A DNA stretch of 64,000 bases from Coriobacteriaceae bacterium AF45-21 (GTDB lineage: Bacteria > Actinomycetota > Coriobacteriia > Coriobacteriales > Coriobacteriaceae): contig JAQCYU010000004.1 of NCBI GenBank assembly GCA_027682925.1, positions 62,001-126,000 of the forward strand, in the 5' to 3' direction. Position 1 is the stretch's first letter, and each line of letters starts with the position of its first letter. Positions 46,688 to 56,065 of the stretch are shown piece after piece. The notes beneath the pieces were generated by a model that searched no databases, was not told where the DNA came from, and saw only the letters and a program-made list of their open reading frames with translations. Made by a program: the position numbers and the translations under genes.

Positions 46688-48030
46688 ATGGCTAAGCGTT
46701 CGGGGTCGTATTCTGTGCCGTTCTCGTTTGAGTTGCTTTCGTTTGATGAGGCTGTTGGGCTGGCTGCTGATACGGGGCGGATTTCTGGGGATGCTGGGCC
46801 TCTGCTTGAGACGGTTGTCGATATGCTCGATGAGCTGGGACGTCCGGACGAGTATTTCGATTGCATTCAGGTTGCCGGCACCAATGGCAAGACTTCGACC
46901 ACGCGTTTTTCGGCTGCCATCCTTCGTGGCGAGGGGCTAAAGACCGCGCTGTATACGTCGCCGCAGCTTGTGCGCTATCCCGAGCGTATGGAGGTCGATG
47001 GCCGCGTCGTGAGCGATGAGGCGTTTGCCCGCGGCGTTTCTGCCGCCGTCGAGGCGGGGCATCGCGTGAATGCTCGTCGTGTGGCGGCGGGGGAGCGCGC
47101 CTATACCATCACGCCGTTTGACCTGCTGACGGCTGCTGCACTGGTGGTGTTTGCCGAGGCCGCGGTAGATGTTGCTGTGCTTGAGGTTGGCATGGGCGGC
47201 CGTTGGGACGCCACGAGTGCGACCGATCCCGTCGCCGTTGCCATTACGGGTATCGGCCTCGACCATACACGCATTTTGGGTGACACGCTCGAGGCCATTG
47301 CGGGGGAGAAGGCTGCGGTTATCAAACCCGGGCGCTTGGTTGTTTTGGGCGAGGGCACGCACGAGTCGAGCGTTCAGCGCGTGATGGATGCCCGTTGCCG
47401 TGAGTGCGGCGTTGTGCCGCTCGTGGTGAGCCATGTTACGACTAAGGTGCCGGCGCATGTGGGCGACACGGTTGAGTTCAGCTGCACCACGCCGCGTGCG
47501 ATTTATACGTCGAGTATGGTCAAGCCGGCGTATCAGCCGCAGAATGCCGCGTGCGCGATAATGCTCTGCGAAGGGTATCTGGGTCGCGAGCTCGACCATG
47601 AGGCGCTCGACGCTTCGCTTATGGGCTGCCCCACGCCGGGCCGCTTTGATGTGCTGGGAACCGACCCGCTCAAACTGATCGATGCCTGCCATAACCCTCA
47701 GAGCTGCGAGAACTTTGTGAGCGCGCTGGACGAGATCGACCCGTGCGTGGAGAATCGCCCCACGCTGCTGTGTGCCGCGCTGGCCGACAAGGATGTGGCG
47801 GGTATCGTCGATGTGCTGATTCCGGCCTTCCCACGCGTGGTCGTGACGCAGACCGATTCCGATCGCGCCCTACCGGCAGAGGAGCTCGCTGCCTGGTGGA
47901 CGCGGACAAGCTTGTGGACGTGTACCCCAGCGTGTCCGAGGCCCTTTCGGCCTTCGATGGCGCGGGCGAGCCTTTCGTAGCAGCAGGCACCATCACCCTA
48001 GCCGGCGAAGTGGCCGGCCTGCTCCGTTAA
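46688..48030 (+). CDS. folC: Folylpolyglutamate synthase / dihydrofolate synthase, frameshifted
   Basis: About 447 aa corrected Mur-ligase-family enzyme adding glutamate to folates. Motifs: QVAGTNGKTSTTRFSAAIL (P-loop, about 60), YTSPQLVRYPERM, LEVGMGGRWDATSA, GLDHTRILGDTLEAIAGEKA and DACHNPQS. I start at ATG 46688, because the upstream extension lies in the terminator of valS. Near 47893 CCC seems reduced to CC; the next frame ends DADKLVDVYPSVSEALSAFD and continues to 48030. No other folate gene is adjacent. Confidence 0.88.
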
Positions 48031-48045
48031 CCCATCCCCTCAGCA

Positions 48046-48110
48046 GTTGCGGTGAAATACGGACTGTTTTACAAGCCAGAAGCCTCAAACAGTCCGTATA
48101 TCACCGCAAC
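48046..48110. repeat. Interspersed palindromic repeat, family D
   Basis: 24-bp arms 48046-48069 and 48087-48110 are complementary except one position; the 17-bp loop separates them. The right-hand form occurs exactly (24 of 24) at 10263-10286. Short frames over this element are not real genes. Confidence 0.8.
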
Positions 48111-48184
48111 TCAAAAGCAGCCAATTTGGGACGGGGCTTTTTTGGCTGCCCTGTGCCTTAGAGTGATTTGGTCGCTACGAAATG

Positions 48185-48322
48185 GGCCTATCTACTACGT
48201 TTTACCGACTACCCTCGACCACACGGAACATCGCGAAATTAAAACCGCAGGTAGACGGCTTGCGGATTTTGCGAAAACGAGGGTATGGTCGACCCATGCG
48301 GGTTAAACGTAGTAGATAGGCC
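48185..48322. repeat. Long nested palindrome, family E
   Basis: 138 bp. Outer arms 48185-48206 and 48301-48322 share GGCCTATCTACTACGTTT; inner pairs are ACCCTCG/CGAGGGT, CGCGAAAT/ATTTTGCG and AACCGCA/TGCGG. TTTTTG follows, so it may also end transcription of folC. No protein-coding gene is seen in this spacer. Confidence 0.7.
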
Positions 48323-48344
48323 GTTTTTGTGGCGGCATTAATGT

Positions 48345-48377
48345 AATGTGGCAAAGGGGCTGTCCCTTTGCCACATT
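48345..48377. repeat. GGGACAG-type hairpin repeat, family F copy 2
   Basis: Perfect 14-bp arms AATGTGGCAAAGGG/CCCTTTGCCACATT with loop GCTGT. It ends three bases from the pepQ stop and may be its terminator. Confidence 0.65.
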
Positions 48378-48379
48378 GG

Positions 48380-49467
48380 CTAGTCTAGGCGCACGGCCTC
48401 GTGGGGGTAGGCGTTGAGGATCTCGACGCCGGACTCGGTGACCAGGGCCAGGTCCTCGATGCGGACGCCGGTGTGGCCGGGGAGGTAGATGCCCGGCTCG
48501 ATGGAGAAGGTCATGCCCGGCTCGACAACCTGCTCGTTGACGAGTGAGACGTCACCAGGCTCGTGGTCCTGCAGGCCGATCGAGTGGCCCAGGCGATGCG
48601 TGAAGTACTTGCCGTAGCCAGCGTCCTCAATCACGTCGCGCGCGGCACGGTCCAGATCGCACATGCGCACGCCCGGCGCGATGAGCGCCTCGGCGGCCTC
48701 GTTGGCGCGGCGCACGATATCGTAGATGCGCTCCGTCTCCTCGTCCGGCTCGCCCCAAAAGAATGTACGCGTCATGTCCGAGCAGTAGTTGCAGCGGCGT
48801 CCGCCAATGTCGAACAGCACCACGTCGCCACGCTTGAGTACGGTGTCGTCGGGCTCGTGATGCGGATCGCCGGCGTTGGCGCCAAAGCTCACGATGGGCG
48901 GAAAGCTAAAGCCTCGCAGTCGTGCTTGCGGTACAGGCCGAGCATCTGGTCGGCAATTTCGCGCTCCGTTACGCCCTCGTGAACGAGCTTGATGGCGTCG
49001 ACCATCACGGCGTCGTTGGCGGCCGAGGACATGCGCATGAGCTCCTGCTCGGCGGCATCCTTGTGGGTGCGTGAAGCGGTGACGGCAAAATCGCCTAGGA
49101 AAAACTCGCTGGCGGCGTGGCGCTCCATGAGCGGCATCAAAAAGCCGGAGCGCATGACGGTGTCGATGCCGAGCGGTTTGGTCGGATCGACCTCGCGAGT
49201 GATGGCGTCGGTCACGATATCGGTATCGGTGTGGTAGGCAACGCGGGCATTGTCATACTCTGGCAGCTGGTGCAGGGCGTTGACTAGGATCACCGGCTCG
49301 GCACCGCGCGCGAGCAGCACGCCGCAAAAACGCTCGAACATATCGGCATAAAAGCCGGTTAGGTAATAGATCGACCACGGGTCGTTTACGAGCAGCTGTG
49401 CGCCGGGGTGCTGAGCCTCGAGCGCATCGAGCACGCGCGCCACGCGCTGGTCATCGACATGTGCCAT
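48380..49467 (-). CDS. pepQ: Xaa-Pro dipeptidase/aminopeptidase (M24), frameshifted
   Basis: About 362 aa corrected creatinase-fold metallopeptidase that cleaves X-Pro peptides. N-terminal domain ends near residue 130; the catalytic part has the metal ligands in VLFDIGGRRCNYCSDMTRTF (two Asp), HRLGHSIGLQDHEPG (His), MTFSIEPGIYLPG (Glu) and GVRIEDLALVT (Glu). ATG at 49467 follows GAAAGGA. Near 48912 one C on the plus strand seems lost (GAGGGC read as GAGGC on the coding strand); after the shift the frame continues FSFPPIVSFGANAGDPHHEP. It is a single gene running opposite to folC. Confidence 0.87.
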
Positions 49468-49595
49468 GAAACATCCTTTCGCTAGGCTGCCACCATGGTA
49501 TCCCAAGCCTGGCACATAGGGACGTTCCTTTTATGCCGGCACTTCGGGACACTCCTTGCAAAAGCAGCTAAAAGAGCCCGTCCCAAATTTGCTTC
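49468..49595. other. Intergenic spacer with GGGAC motifs
   Basis: Contains TAGGGACGTTCCTTTT and CGGGACACTCCTTG, similar in wording to the family F hairpins but without a clear palindrome. No gene found. Confidence 0.3.
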
Positions 49596-49994
49596 TTAGG
49601 CTGGGTCGATGTCCATACTGGCGACTAGGTCAATGTTGGTGTCGAGAAGATCTTCCAGCACGACGTCGCCCATGCGGATGGGGGCGTTGACGACTAGACC
49701 TCGGATGAGGTCCATGGCTTGGGCGTGGAGTGCCAGCGGGATGGCTTCGGCCGTGCGCACGGGCAGCAGCGCCTCATCGCCGCCGGATACCGCCACGGTG
49801 GTGGTGAGCACGCGCATGGGGCAGGTGAGTTCCCGATGCGCGAATTTATCACCGCGTGGGCAGCTGTTGCCGGTCACGGAGCGCACCTCTGCCACGGCGC
49901 CGTTGGCATCGCGCTCCACCTCTACGGTCAGGAGGCACTCGGATGGGCAGGTGGTGCAGTTGAACTGCAGCGTTTCGATCACGTTATCGCTCAT
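49596..49994 (-). CDS. DUF1667 domain protein
   Basis: 132 aa. Cysteine pairs in QFNCTTCPSECLLTVEVE (three Cys, residues 13-20) and GNSCPRGDKFAHRELTCPMRVL suggest an Fe-S cluster or zinc site, as usual for DUF1667 proteins. These are nearly always encoded with a GlpA-like dehydrogenase and an FAD/NAD disulfide-type oxidoreductase, exactly the two genes upstream here. It starts four bases from the preceding gene and is the last of the three. Role in the complex is not established; electron transfer is plausible. Confidence 0.85.
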   Translation of the reverse strand: MSDNVIETLQFNCTTCPSECLLTVEVERDANGAVAEVRSVTGNSCPRGDKFAHRELTCPMRVLTTTVAVSGGDEALLPVRTAEAIPLALHAQAMDLIRGLVVNAPIRMGDVVLEDLLDTNIDLVASMDIDPA

Positions 49995-49997
49995 AGT

Positions 49998-51353
49998 TTA
50001 TGCCTCCTCGATGGGGTCGACGGATAGGACAATCTCGCTGGCACCCAGGTCGAACGCCTGCTTGATGACCTTTGCCGGCAGCGGGAAGCTTTCCATGACG
50101 CTCGGTTTAAACGGGCGGACTTTGCCCGCAAACAGTTCTTCGCCGTTGGCTAAGATGCGCACGCGGGCGGCATCGACCGGCCGGCGCACGCGGAAGTTCA
50201 GCTTGGTGAGCGCCACAGCCGTAATGCGTCCCGGCAGTGCGTATCCCGCAATGCCGGCAGGGGAGACGGTGAGCTCGCAACCCGGGCCCGCAGCGCTCGC
50301 CCCGGCGTCGCCGCCCAATGCCCATGCCGCTGCAGCTGCGCCAGCCCTCTCGGACTCACACGTCACGTTGTCGGCCAGGTCGTGCACGTGCAACACGTTT
50401 CCACAGGCAAAGATGCCCGGCACGCCTGTCTGGAGGCTCTGGTCAACTACGGCACCGCGCGTGCGCGGGTCAAGCTCTACGCCTGCGGCAACCGAAAGCT
50501 CGTTCTCGGGAATTAAGCCCACCGAAAGCAGCAGTGTGTCACACGGAACAACGCGCTCGGTCCCCGGAATGGGCGCCAAGTGCTCATCGACCTGGCTCAC
50601 CTCGACAGCTTCCACACGGTCGTGCCCGATCACGCGCGTTACCGTGGTGGACAGATGTAGCGGAACGCCAAAGTCGTCCAGGCAGTTCTTGACGTTGCGG
50701 CGCAGACCGTTGGCGTACGGCATGAGCTCGTACACGCCCTCGACCGAAATCCCCTCGAGCGTGCAGCGACGTGCCATGATCAGCCCGATATCGCCCGAAC
50801 CCAAAATGACGGCGCGCGAGCCGGGTTTGAGGTTCTCGATATTGATGTATCGCTGCGCCAGGCCTGCCGTAAACACACCGGCGGGACGGCTGCCGGGGAT
50901 CTTGATCTCGCTGCGGGTGCGCTCGCGGCACCCCATGGCAAGGACGACCGCCCGTCCGGTGAGCTGCAGCATGCCGGCGGGGCTCATGAGCGTGACGGTA
51001 TGGACCGCGGTGTCTTCCGCAGGCCCGCCTGAATCAATCCCAAGCACCATGCTGTTTAGGAACAGCGCAATGTCGGTTGCGTGCACCTTGTCGATAAAGC
51101 GCTGCGCGTACTCGGGACCGGTGAGCTCCTGTTTAAAGTGCGACAGGCCAAAGCCGGGGTGGATGCACTGGCGGAGGATTCCACCCAGGTGCTGCTCGCG
51201 CTCCACGATGGCCACGCGCGCTCCGGCCTTATGCGCGGCCAGCGCGGCAGCCATGCCGGCAGGTCCGCCGCCGATAACGACCACGTCGAAGGCTCGCGTT
51301 TGTACGGCTTCCACGACGCCGCAATCAATCGCGTTCGATTTGAATTCCGCCAT
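49998..51353 (-). CDS. FAD-dependent oxidoreductase of the DUF1667 trio
   Basis: 451 aa, pyridine nucleotide-disulfide oxidoreductase fold without the redox-active disulfide. FAD site [23 protein letters not shown] (residues 24-46), a second dinucleotide fold [17 protein letters not shown] (about 180) and the FAD-contacting [13 protein letters not shown] (about 321). A cysteine-containing stretch [17 protein letters not shown] (about 70) is typical for this subgroup. It begins one base after the GlpA-like stop and is followed by DUF1667, so all three are made together. Probably passes electrons from the GlpA-like enzyme to an acceptor. Confidence 0.85.
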   Translation of the reverse strand: MAEFKSNAIDCGVVEAVQTRAFDVVVIGGGPAGMAAALAAHKAGARVAIVEREQHLGGILRQCIHPGFGLSHFKQELTGPEYAQRFIDKVHATDIALFLNSMVLGIDSGGPAEDTAVHTVTLMSPAGMLQLTGRAVVLAMGCRERTRSEIKIPGSRPAGVFTAGLAQRYINIENLKPGSRAVILGSGDIGLIMARRCTLEGISVEGVYELMPYANGLRRNVKNCLDDFGVPLHLSTTVTRVIGHDRVEAVEVSQVDEHLAPIPGTERVVPCDTLLLSVGLIPENELSVAAGVELDPRTRGAVVDQSLQTGVPGIFACGNVLHVHDLADNVTCESERAGAAAAAWALGGDAGASAAGPGCELTVSPAGIAGYALPGRITAVALTKLNFRVRRPVDAARVRILANGEELFAGKVRPFKPSVMESFPLPAKVIKQAFDLGASEIVLSVDPIEEA

Positions 51354-51354
51354 C

Positions 51355-52833
51355 CTAGCGCACCCCCTTCAAAGGCCCCTCGACCAGCCAGGAGCCGGCG
51401 TCCTCCAGTAATACCTCGCTGGGGTCGCAGCCCAGCTCGCGGGCAAGAATCGTCACCACACGGCTCTGGCAAAATCCGCTCTGGCACCGACCCATGCCGG
51501 CACGACAGCGGCGCTTGACGCCCTCGACCGAAACCGCGCCCGGTTGGCGTCGAATCGCGGCCACAATCTCGGCCTCGGGCACCGTCTCGCAGCGGCAAAC
51601 GATCTGTCCCCACGCGGGATCGGACTCGATCAGCTCCTCCTTGCGCGCCAGCGGTGCGCGGTCAAAGTCGTCCGGCGCTCGGCGAATTGGGTTCCAGTCC
51701 GCCCGCTCGTGCAGTTCCACGCCCGCCTCACGCATCACAAGCTCCATGCGCTCGGCAATGGCCGGTGCGCTTGCCACACCCGGCGACTGAATGCCCGCCG
51801 CCTGGAAAAGCCCCGGCACCACGGCTGACTGCCCAATAAAGAAGTCGTTCGTACCCTGAATGACCGGACGCCCGCCGGCAAATGCGCGCACCACGCGGCG
51901 CGTATCCAGATCGGGCACCAGCTTGCGCGCGCCGCTCAGCAGCGCGTTCACATCGCTCGCATAGGTCTGCGTGTTCGCCCGCGCATAGGTCTGCGTGTCG
52001 CCCGGCTCGCGCACGGCGGCCGTCGCGGTGATCACGGTGTTGCCGTGCACGGTGCCCGTCACGATAACGCCCTTGGACACTGGCGTGGGAACAGGGTAGA
52101 GCGGCATGAGCGTGCGCGGCTCCTTGTCCAGCACCACGATGTTGCCCTGACGCCAGACCATATGGAACTCCTCGGCGCCCGCCATATGCGAGATGTCCGC
52201 GGCTCCGTTGCCCGCGGTGTTGATCAGGTAGCGGCAGCGCACGTTGCCAGCGGGGGTTGCCAGTGTAAAGCGTGCGTCTTCGCCCGAGTCCGTAACCTCA
52301 ATCGCTTCCACCGACGCGGAACGCATAAACGTCACGCCGTTGGCTACGGCGTTCTCCAGCGCGTCGATGGCGACCTCAAACGGGTCGACAAAACCGGTCG
52401 AAGGGCACCACAACGCGCACGTTGCATCGGCACTGGCGCGCGGCTCTAATTCGTGGATGCGGTCGGGTCCGACGATTGACAGCTCGGGCACCCCGTTGGC
52501 CAGGCCATTCTGGCGCAGCTTTTCCAGATGCGCGCGGTCCTCGTCGTTAAAGCCCAACACCATCGACCCGGTGCGGCAGAACAGAAATCCCAGCTCCCGG
52601 GACCAGGTGCCATACAGCTCGCAGCCGCGGGCGTTGACCTGTGCCTTTACGGTGCCCGGTGCCGGATCGTAGCCGGCGTGCACCAGGCCGCCGTTGGCCT
52701 TCGAGGCGCCCAGTGCAATGTCGTTGGCCGCCTCGACCACACAAATGGATAGGTCATAGCGCGCGAGCTGCCGCGCGATGGCACACCCGGTGATGCCCGC
52801 GCCCACAATTGCGATATCAAACGTTTCCGTCAC
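51355..52833 (-). CDS. GlpA-like FAD-dependent dehydrogenase with BFD-type [2Fe-2S] domain
   Basis: 492 aa. N-terminal FAD fold [22 protein letters not shown] (about 6-27) and a DAO-type domain; near the C-terminus a BFD-like [2Fe-2S] domain with [12 protein letters not shown] and [13 protein letters not shown]. This is the architecture of anaerobic glycerol-3-phosphate dehydrogenase GlpA, and with the two downstream genes it forms a known clostridial and actinobacterial trio. Glycerol-3-phosphate is the likely substrate, but L-2-hydroxyglutarate-like substrates are possible, since the family overlaps with LhgO. GTG start at 52833 with GGGAGG upstream. A palindrome lies just before it. Confidence 0.8.
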   Translation of the reverse strand: MTETFDIAIVGAGITGCAIARQLARYDLSICVVEAANDIALGASKANGGLVHAGYDPAPGTVKAQVNARGCELYGTWSRELGFLFCRTGSMVLGFNDEDRAHLEKLRQNGLANGVPELSIVGPDRIHELEPRASADATCALWCPSTGFVDPFEVAIDALENAVANGVTFMRSASVEAIEVTDSGEDARFTLATPAGNVRCRYLINTAGNGAADISHMAGAEEFHMVWRQGNIVVLDKEPRTLMPLYPVPTPVSKGVIVTGTVHGNTVITATAAVREPGDTQTYARANTQTYASDVNALLSGARKLVPDLDTRRVVRAFAGGRPVIQGTNDFFIGQSAVVPGLFQAAGIQSPGVASAPAIAERMELVMREAGVELHERADWNPIRRAPDDFDRAPLARKEELIESDPAWGQIVCRCETVPEAEIVAAIRRQPGAVSVEGVKRRCRAGMGRCQSGFCQSRVVTILARELGCDPSEVLLEDAGSWLVEGPLKGVR

Positions 52834-52850
52834 AGTGCCTCCCAGACAAG

Positions 52851-52865
52851 TTGACAGGCTGTCAA
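52851..52865. promoter_or_regulatory. Perfect 15-bp operator-like palindrome
   Basis: TTGACAGGCTGTCAA, two 7-bp arms around one central base, 18-32 bases upstream of the GlpA-like start. Read on the minus strand it also contains TTGACA. It is a likely binding site for a dimeric repressor controlling the trio. Confidence 0.55.
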
Positions 52866-53003
52866 TAAGACTATCCTACGGTCTGCGCGTTCCCAGTGCG
52901 GCGGCAATGCGGCGAACAGCCCTGCAACACCCGCCAACGGCAGGCGAGGGGTGACCCGGCACGGATGTTGGCCTCGTCTGCCGACAGCTACGGCAACCGT
53001 TCG

Positions 53004-53218
53004 TCTCGACCTGTAACAGTTAGACAAGGATTTGGGTTCTAGATGTTACAGATCAAGACAAACCTTCCGGCGGATTTTGAATGTCTCGATCTGTAACAGC
53101 AAGAGGGGTTTTGGGGCCTAAGATGTTACAGATCGAGATTGAAGTCGGGGAGGGACCCCTGTGTCTCGTTCTGTAACATCTAGACCCGGATCCCGCTCCC
53201 ACCTGTTACAGATTGAGA
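53004..53218. repeat. Array of six alternating inverted 15-bp repeats with five 25-bp spacers
   Basis: Repeats at 53004-53018, 53044-53058, 53084-53098, 53124-53138, 53164-53178 and 53204-53218. Odd units read TCTCGAYCTGTAACA-like, even units TGTTACAGATCGAGA-like, so orientation alternates strictly. TGTTACAG is invariant in all six; the other end varies by one or two bases. All five spacers are exactly 25 bp, giving a 40-bp period. Spacers 1, 3 and 5 resemble each other weakly, 2 and 4 hardly. The array lies between the divergent GlpA-like operon and the zinc-ribbon gene. It is not a CRISPR, whose repeats are direct and longer. Confidence 0.93.
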
Positions 53219-53318
53219 TGTTTGTGTCCGCGCCAGCCCCGCGCCTAGCCGTGGTCCCATATAAACAAACCCCGTGGTAAACTTGACCGGACTGTTAATA
53301 TCCCGAAAGGTACCCGTA

Positions 53319-53750
53319 ATGTCCAAGTACATCTCCGAGCTCATGTCGCCGCAGCTTATGGGCGTCATCTATGCCTTCGTCGGCTTTATCATCGCCCTGT
53401 ATGTGCTGTCGGTCGTCTATGTGTTCATCGACGCTCGCCGCCGCGGCGCCAGCGCCTACGTGGCATGGGGCATCATCGCCCTCATCCCGTTTGTAGGCCT
53501 CATTGCCTACCTGGTCTTGCGCCCGCACTCCTACGCGGCCGATCGCGAGGAGCAGGAGCTGGACATGGCCCTGCGCGAGCGCCAGCTTGCCCAGTACGGC
53601 ACCTGCCCGCAGTGCGGCGCACCCATCGAGAAGGACTTCGTCGTCTGTCCGGTGTGCGATACTCAGGTTCGCAACGTATGCCCCAGCTGCCATCGCCCGC
53701 TCGATGCGCACTGGAAGGTCTGCCCCTACTGCCGAACTCGCATCCAGTAA
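53319..53750 (+). CDS. Membrane protein with double zinc-ribbon
   Basis: 143 aa. Two hydrophobic segments (about 11-34 and 45-66) of the PLDc_N/short membrane-anchor type, a charged linker, then four CxxC knuckles in the last 55 residues: CPQC, CPVC, CPSC and CPYC, arranged as two zinc ribbons. ATG at 53319 follows GAAAGG; an upstream GTG frame lacks a ribosome site. No enzymatic motif. It may be a sensor or scaffold at the membrane; the repeat array 100 bases upstream could control it. Function unknown. Confidence 0.7.
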   Translation: MSKYISELMSPQLMGVIYAFVGFIIALYVLSVVYVFIDARRRGASAYVAWGIIALIPFVGLIAYLVLRPHSYAADREEQELDMALRERQLAQYGTCPQCGAPIEKDFVVCPVCDTQVRNVCPSCHRPLDAHWKVCPYCRTRIQ

Positions 53751-53849
53751 CGCATCCATCGCCGGGCCGGCCGCAAGCCACGGGCACCGCGCGTCCCGCG
53801 CAAGCCACACGTGCAACCCGCCCCACACGATGAAGCATGCGTAGAAAAT

Positions 53850-53880
53850 CGCCCGCCGTGCCATTAAGGTGCGGCGGGCG
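53850..53880 (+). terminator. Hairpin before thrS, possible terminator
   Basis: CGCCCGCCG/CGGCGGGCG stem with two mismatches inward and loop ATTAA. Weak T content follows. Confidence 0.5.
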
Positions 53881-53881
53881 C

Positions 53882-53909
53882 TTGTATACCAAGGCAACCT
53901 GCCTATAAT
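53882..53909 (+). promoter_or_regulatory. Promoter of thrS
   Basis: TTGTAT (53882-53887) and TATAAT (53904-53909) with 16-base spacing, 70 bases before the thrS ATG. No T-box element was seen in the leader. Confidence 0.6.
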
Positions 53910-53979
53910 GATGCAAGTCAAAAACGCCGAGCGCATCGCACGCACTTGCACCAGGCATCCGAGAGGAGAAAACATACCC

Positions 53980-55742
53980 ATGAAGGCACTCTACAATGAC
54001 GGTTCGGTGGCCGAGCTCCCGCAGGACGAGGTCACGCACGTCATCCGCCACTCCGCCGCGCACATCATGGCGCAGGCCATCAAGCGCCTCTATCCCGAGG
54101 CCGACTTTGCCTACGGCCCCGCGACCGACAACGGCTTCTACTACGACGTCGACCTGCCCGAGGGCGTCAAGATCAGCGAGGACGACTTCCCCGCGATCGA
54201 GGCCGAGATGAAGAAGATCGTCAAGGAGAACCTCAAGTTCTCCGTGTACGAGAAGCCCCGTGCCGAGGCCATCGCCCTTATGGAGGAGCGCGGCGAGAAG
54301 TACAAGGTCGAGCACATCGGCGACCTGGACGACGATGCCCGCATCACCTTCTACCAGCAGGGCGACTACATCGACATGTGCGTCGGCCCCCACATCTGCT
54401 ATACCAAGGCCCTCAAGGCCTTTAAGCTCACCGGCGTCTCGGGCGCCTACTGGAAGGGCGACAAGGACAACAAGATGCTCACCCGCATCAACGGCGTCGC
54501 CTTTGCCACCAAGGAAGAGCTCGACGAGCACATGCACATGCTGGAGGAGGCCAGGAAGCGCGACCACCGCAAGATCGGTCGCGAGATGGACCTCTTTATG
54601 ATGCGCGACGAGGCCCCCGGCTTCCCGTTCTTCCTGCCCAACGGCATGATCCTTAAGAACGCGCTGCTGGACTACTGGCGCGAGATCCACCACAAGGCCG
54701 GCTACGTGGAGATCTCCACGCCGCTCATCATGAACAAGCAGCTGTGGAAGACCTCGGGTCACTGGGACCACTACAAGGACAACATGTACTCCACCGTCAT
54801 CGACGACGAAGAGTACTGCATTAAGCCCATGAACTGCCCGGGCGGCGTGCTGGTGTACGCCTCCAAGCCGCATTCCTATCGCGAGCTGCCCATTCGCGCC
54901 GGCGAGATTGGCCTGGTGCACCGCCACGAGCTGCGCGGCGCCCTGCACGGCCTGTTCCGCGTGCGCTGCTTTAACCAGGACGACGCTCACCTGTTTGTGC
55001 GTCCCGACCAGCTGACCGACGAGATCGTGGGCGTGGTCAACCTCATCGACTCCGTGTACCAAAAGTTTGGCTTTAAGTACCACGTTGAGCTTTCTACCCG
55101 CCCCGAGGACTCCATGGGTTCCGACGAGGACTGGGCGCGCGCCGAGGAGGGCCTGCGCACCGCTCTGGAGCAGCTGCATATGGACTATGAGGTCAACGAG
55201 GGCGACGGCGCCTTCTACGGCCCCAAGATCGACTTCCACCTGGAGGACTCGCTCGGCCGCACTTGGCAGTGCGGTACCGTCCAGCTCGACTTCCAGATGC
55301 CGCTCAACTTTGACCTGGAGTACGTAGACGCCGACGGCACCAAGAAGCGCCCCATCATGCTGCACCGCGTGTGCTTTGGCTCCATCGAGCGCTTCATCGG
55401 TATTCTGATTGAGCACTTTGCTGGCAAGTTCCCCACCTGGCTGGCCCCCGTGCAGGTCAAGGCGCTTCCGGTTTCCGAGAAGAGCCGCGACTACGCCCAC
55501 GAGGTGTGCGCCAAGCTGGAGGAGGCCGGCATCCGCGTGGTCTGCGACGACCGTGACGAGAAGATTGGCTACAAGATCCGCGAGGCCCGCAGCATCGACC
55601 GCGTGCCCTACATGCTTATCCTGGGCGAGAAGGAGGTCGAGGCCGGCAACATCTCCGTCCGCGATCGCTCCAACGAGACCGTTCAGATGAGCGTTGACGA
55701 GTTTGTTGCAAGGTACTCGAGGAGATTAAAACCCGCGCCTAA
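53980..55742 (+). CDS. thrS: Threonyl-tRNA synthetase lacking the TGS domain, frameshifted at the end
   Basis: About 587 aa, class II synthetase. The editing domain starts almost at once (VIRHSAAHIMAQAIKRLYP, about 22-40), so the roughly 60-residue TGS domain of E. coli ThrS is absent. Catalytic motifs: MNCPGGVLVY (Cys zinc ligand), HRHELRGALHGLFRVRCFNQDDAH (motif 2) and MLHRVCFGSIERFIGILIEHF (motif 3), then the anticodon-binding domain. Near 55711 AAA seems reduced to AA; correction gives the normal end KVLEEIKTRA and a stop at 55742. ATG at 53980 follows GAGAGGAGAA. TGS-less ThrS proteins are known in other lineages. Confidence 0.92.
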
Positions 55743-55764
55743 GGCAACCCAACAGAAACAACGA

Positions 55765-55799
55765 AAGGCGACCGTCCACAAAGGGCGGTCGCCTTTTTT
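55765..55799 (+). terminator. Rho-independent terminator after thrS
   Basis: Stem AAGGCGACCGTCC/GGGCGGTCGCCTT with one mismatch, then TTTTT. Confidence 0.82.
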
Positions 55800-55854
55800 A
55801 ATGCCAAAACGAGAAAAAGCCGCTGGTAGAGCGCCTTTTTTGTTGTGCAAAAAG

Positions 55855-55976
55855 GTACAGGTTTTTGTAGAGGGCTATGGAGATGTGTCCTTTCGCGCCG
55901 CAATTTGTGCAATCTGGGAAAACAGTCCGAATTAACTTGTATAATGGGTCGCGTCGAAAGATACAAAAACCTGTAC
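55855..55976. repeat. Inverted repeats flanking a -10 box: candidate invertible promoter
   Basis: GTACAGGTTTTTGTA at 55855-55869 is exactly complementary to TACAAAAACCTGTAC at 55962-55976; flanking GCAAAA extends the arms imperfectly. The 92-bp segment between them holds TATAAT (55940-55945) directed at the capsule antiterminator. No recombinase gene is in the window. The region 55800-56065 has no other gene. Confidence 0.6.
55940..55945 (+). promoter_or_regulatory. -10 box before the capsule antiterminator
   Basis: Perfect TATAAT inside the inverted-repeat segment. No good -35 box stands 16-18 bases upstream (GGAAAA), so it may need an activator. Confidence 0.5.
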
Positions 55977-56065
55977 TTTTGCGACTGCGCCTAGCTGCGA
56001 GCGAGAAGATGTTCTAAACGCCCCGGTATTTGCGTGCGTCGCAAAGCCAGAAAAGGGGGCGAGAG

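Noticed and set aside
48052-48306. 84-residue plus-strand frame between folC and pepQ
   Set aside because: It runs through two palindromic repeats and has no ribosome site or similarity; the repeats explain the sequence.
53004-53218. CRISPR array
   Set aside because: Repeats alternate orientation, are only 15 bp long, and no cas gene is nearby; CRISPR repeats are direct and longer.
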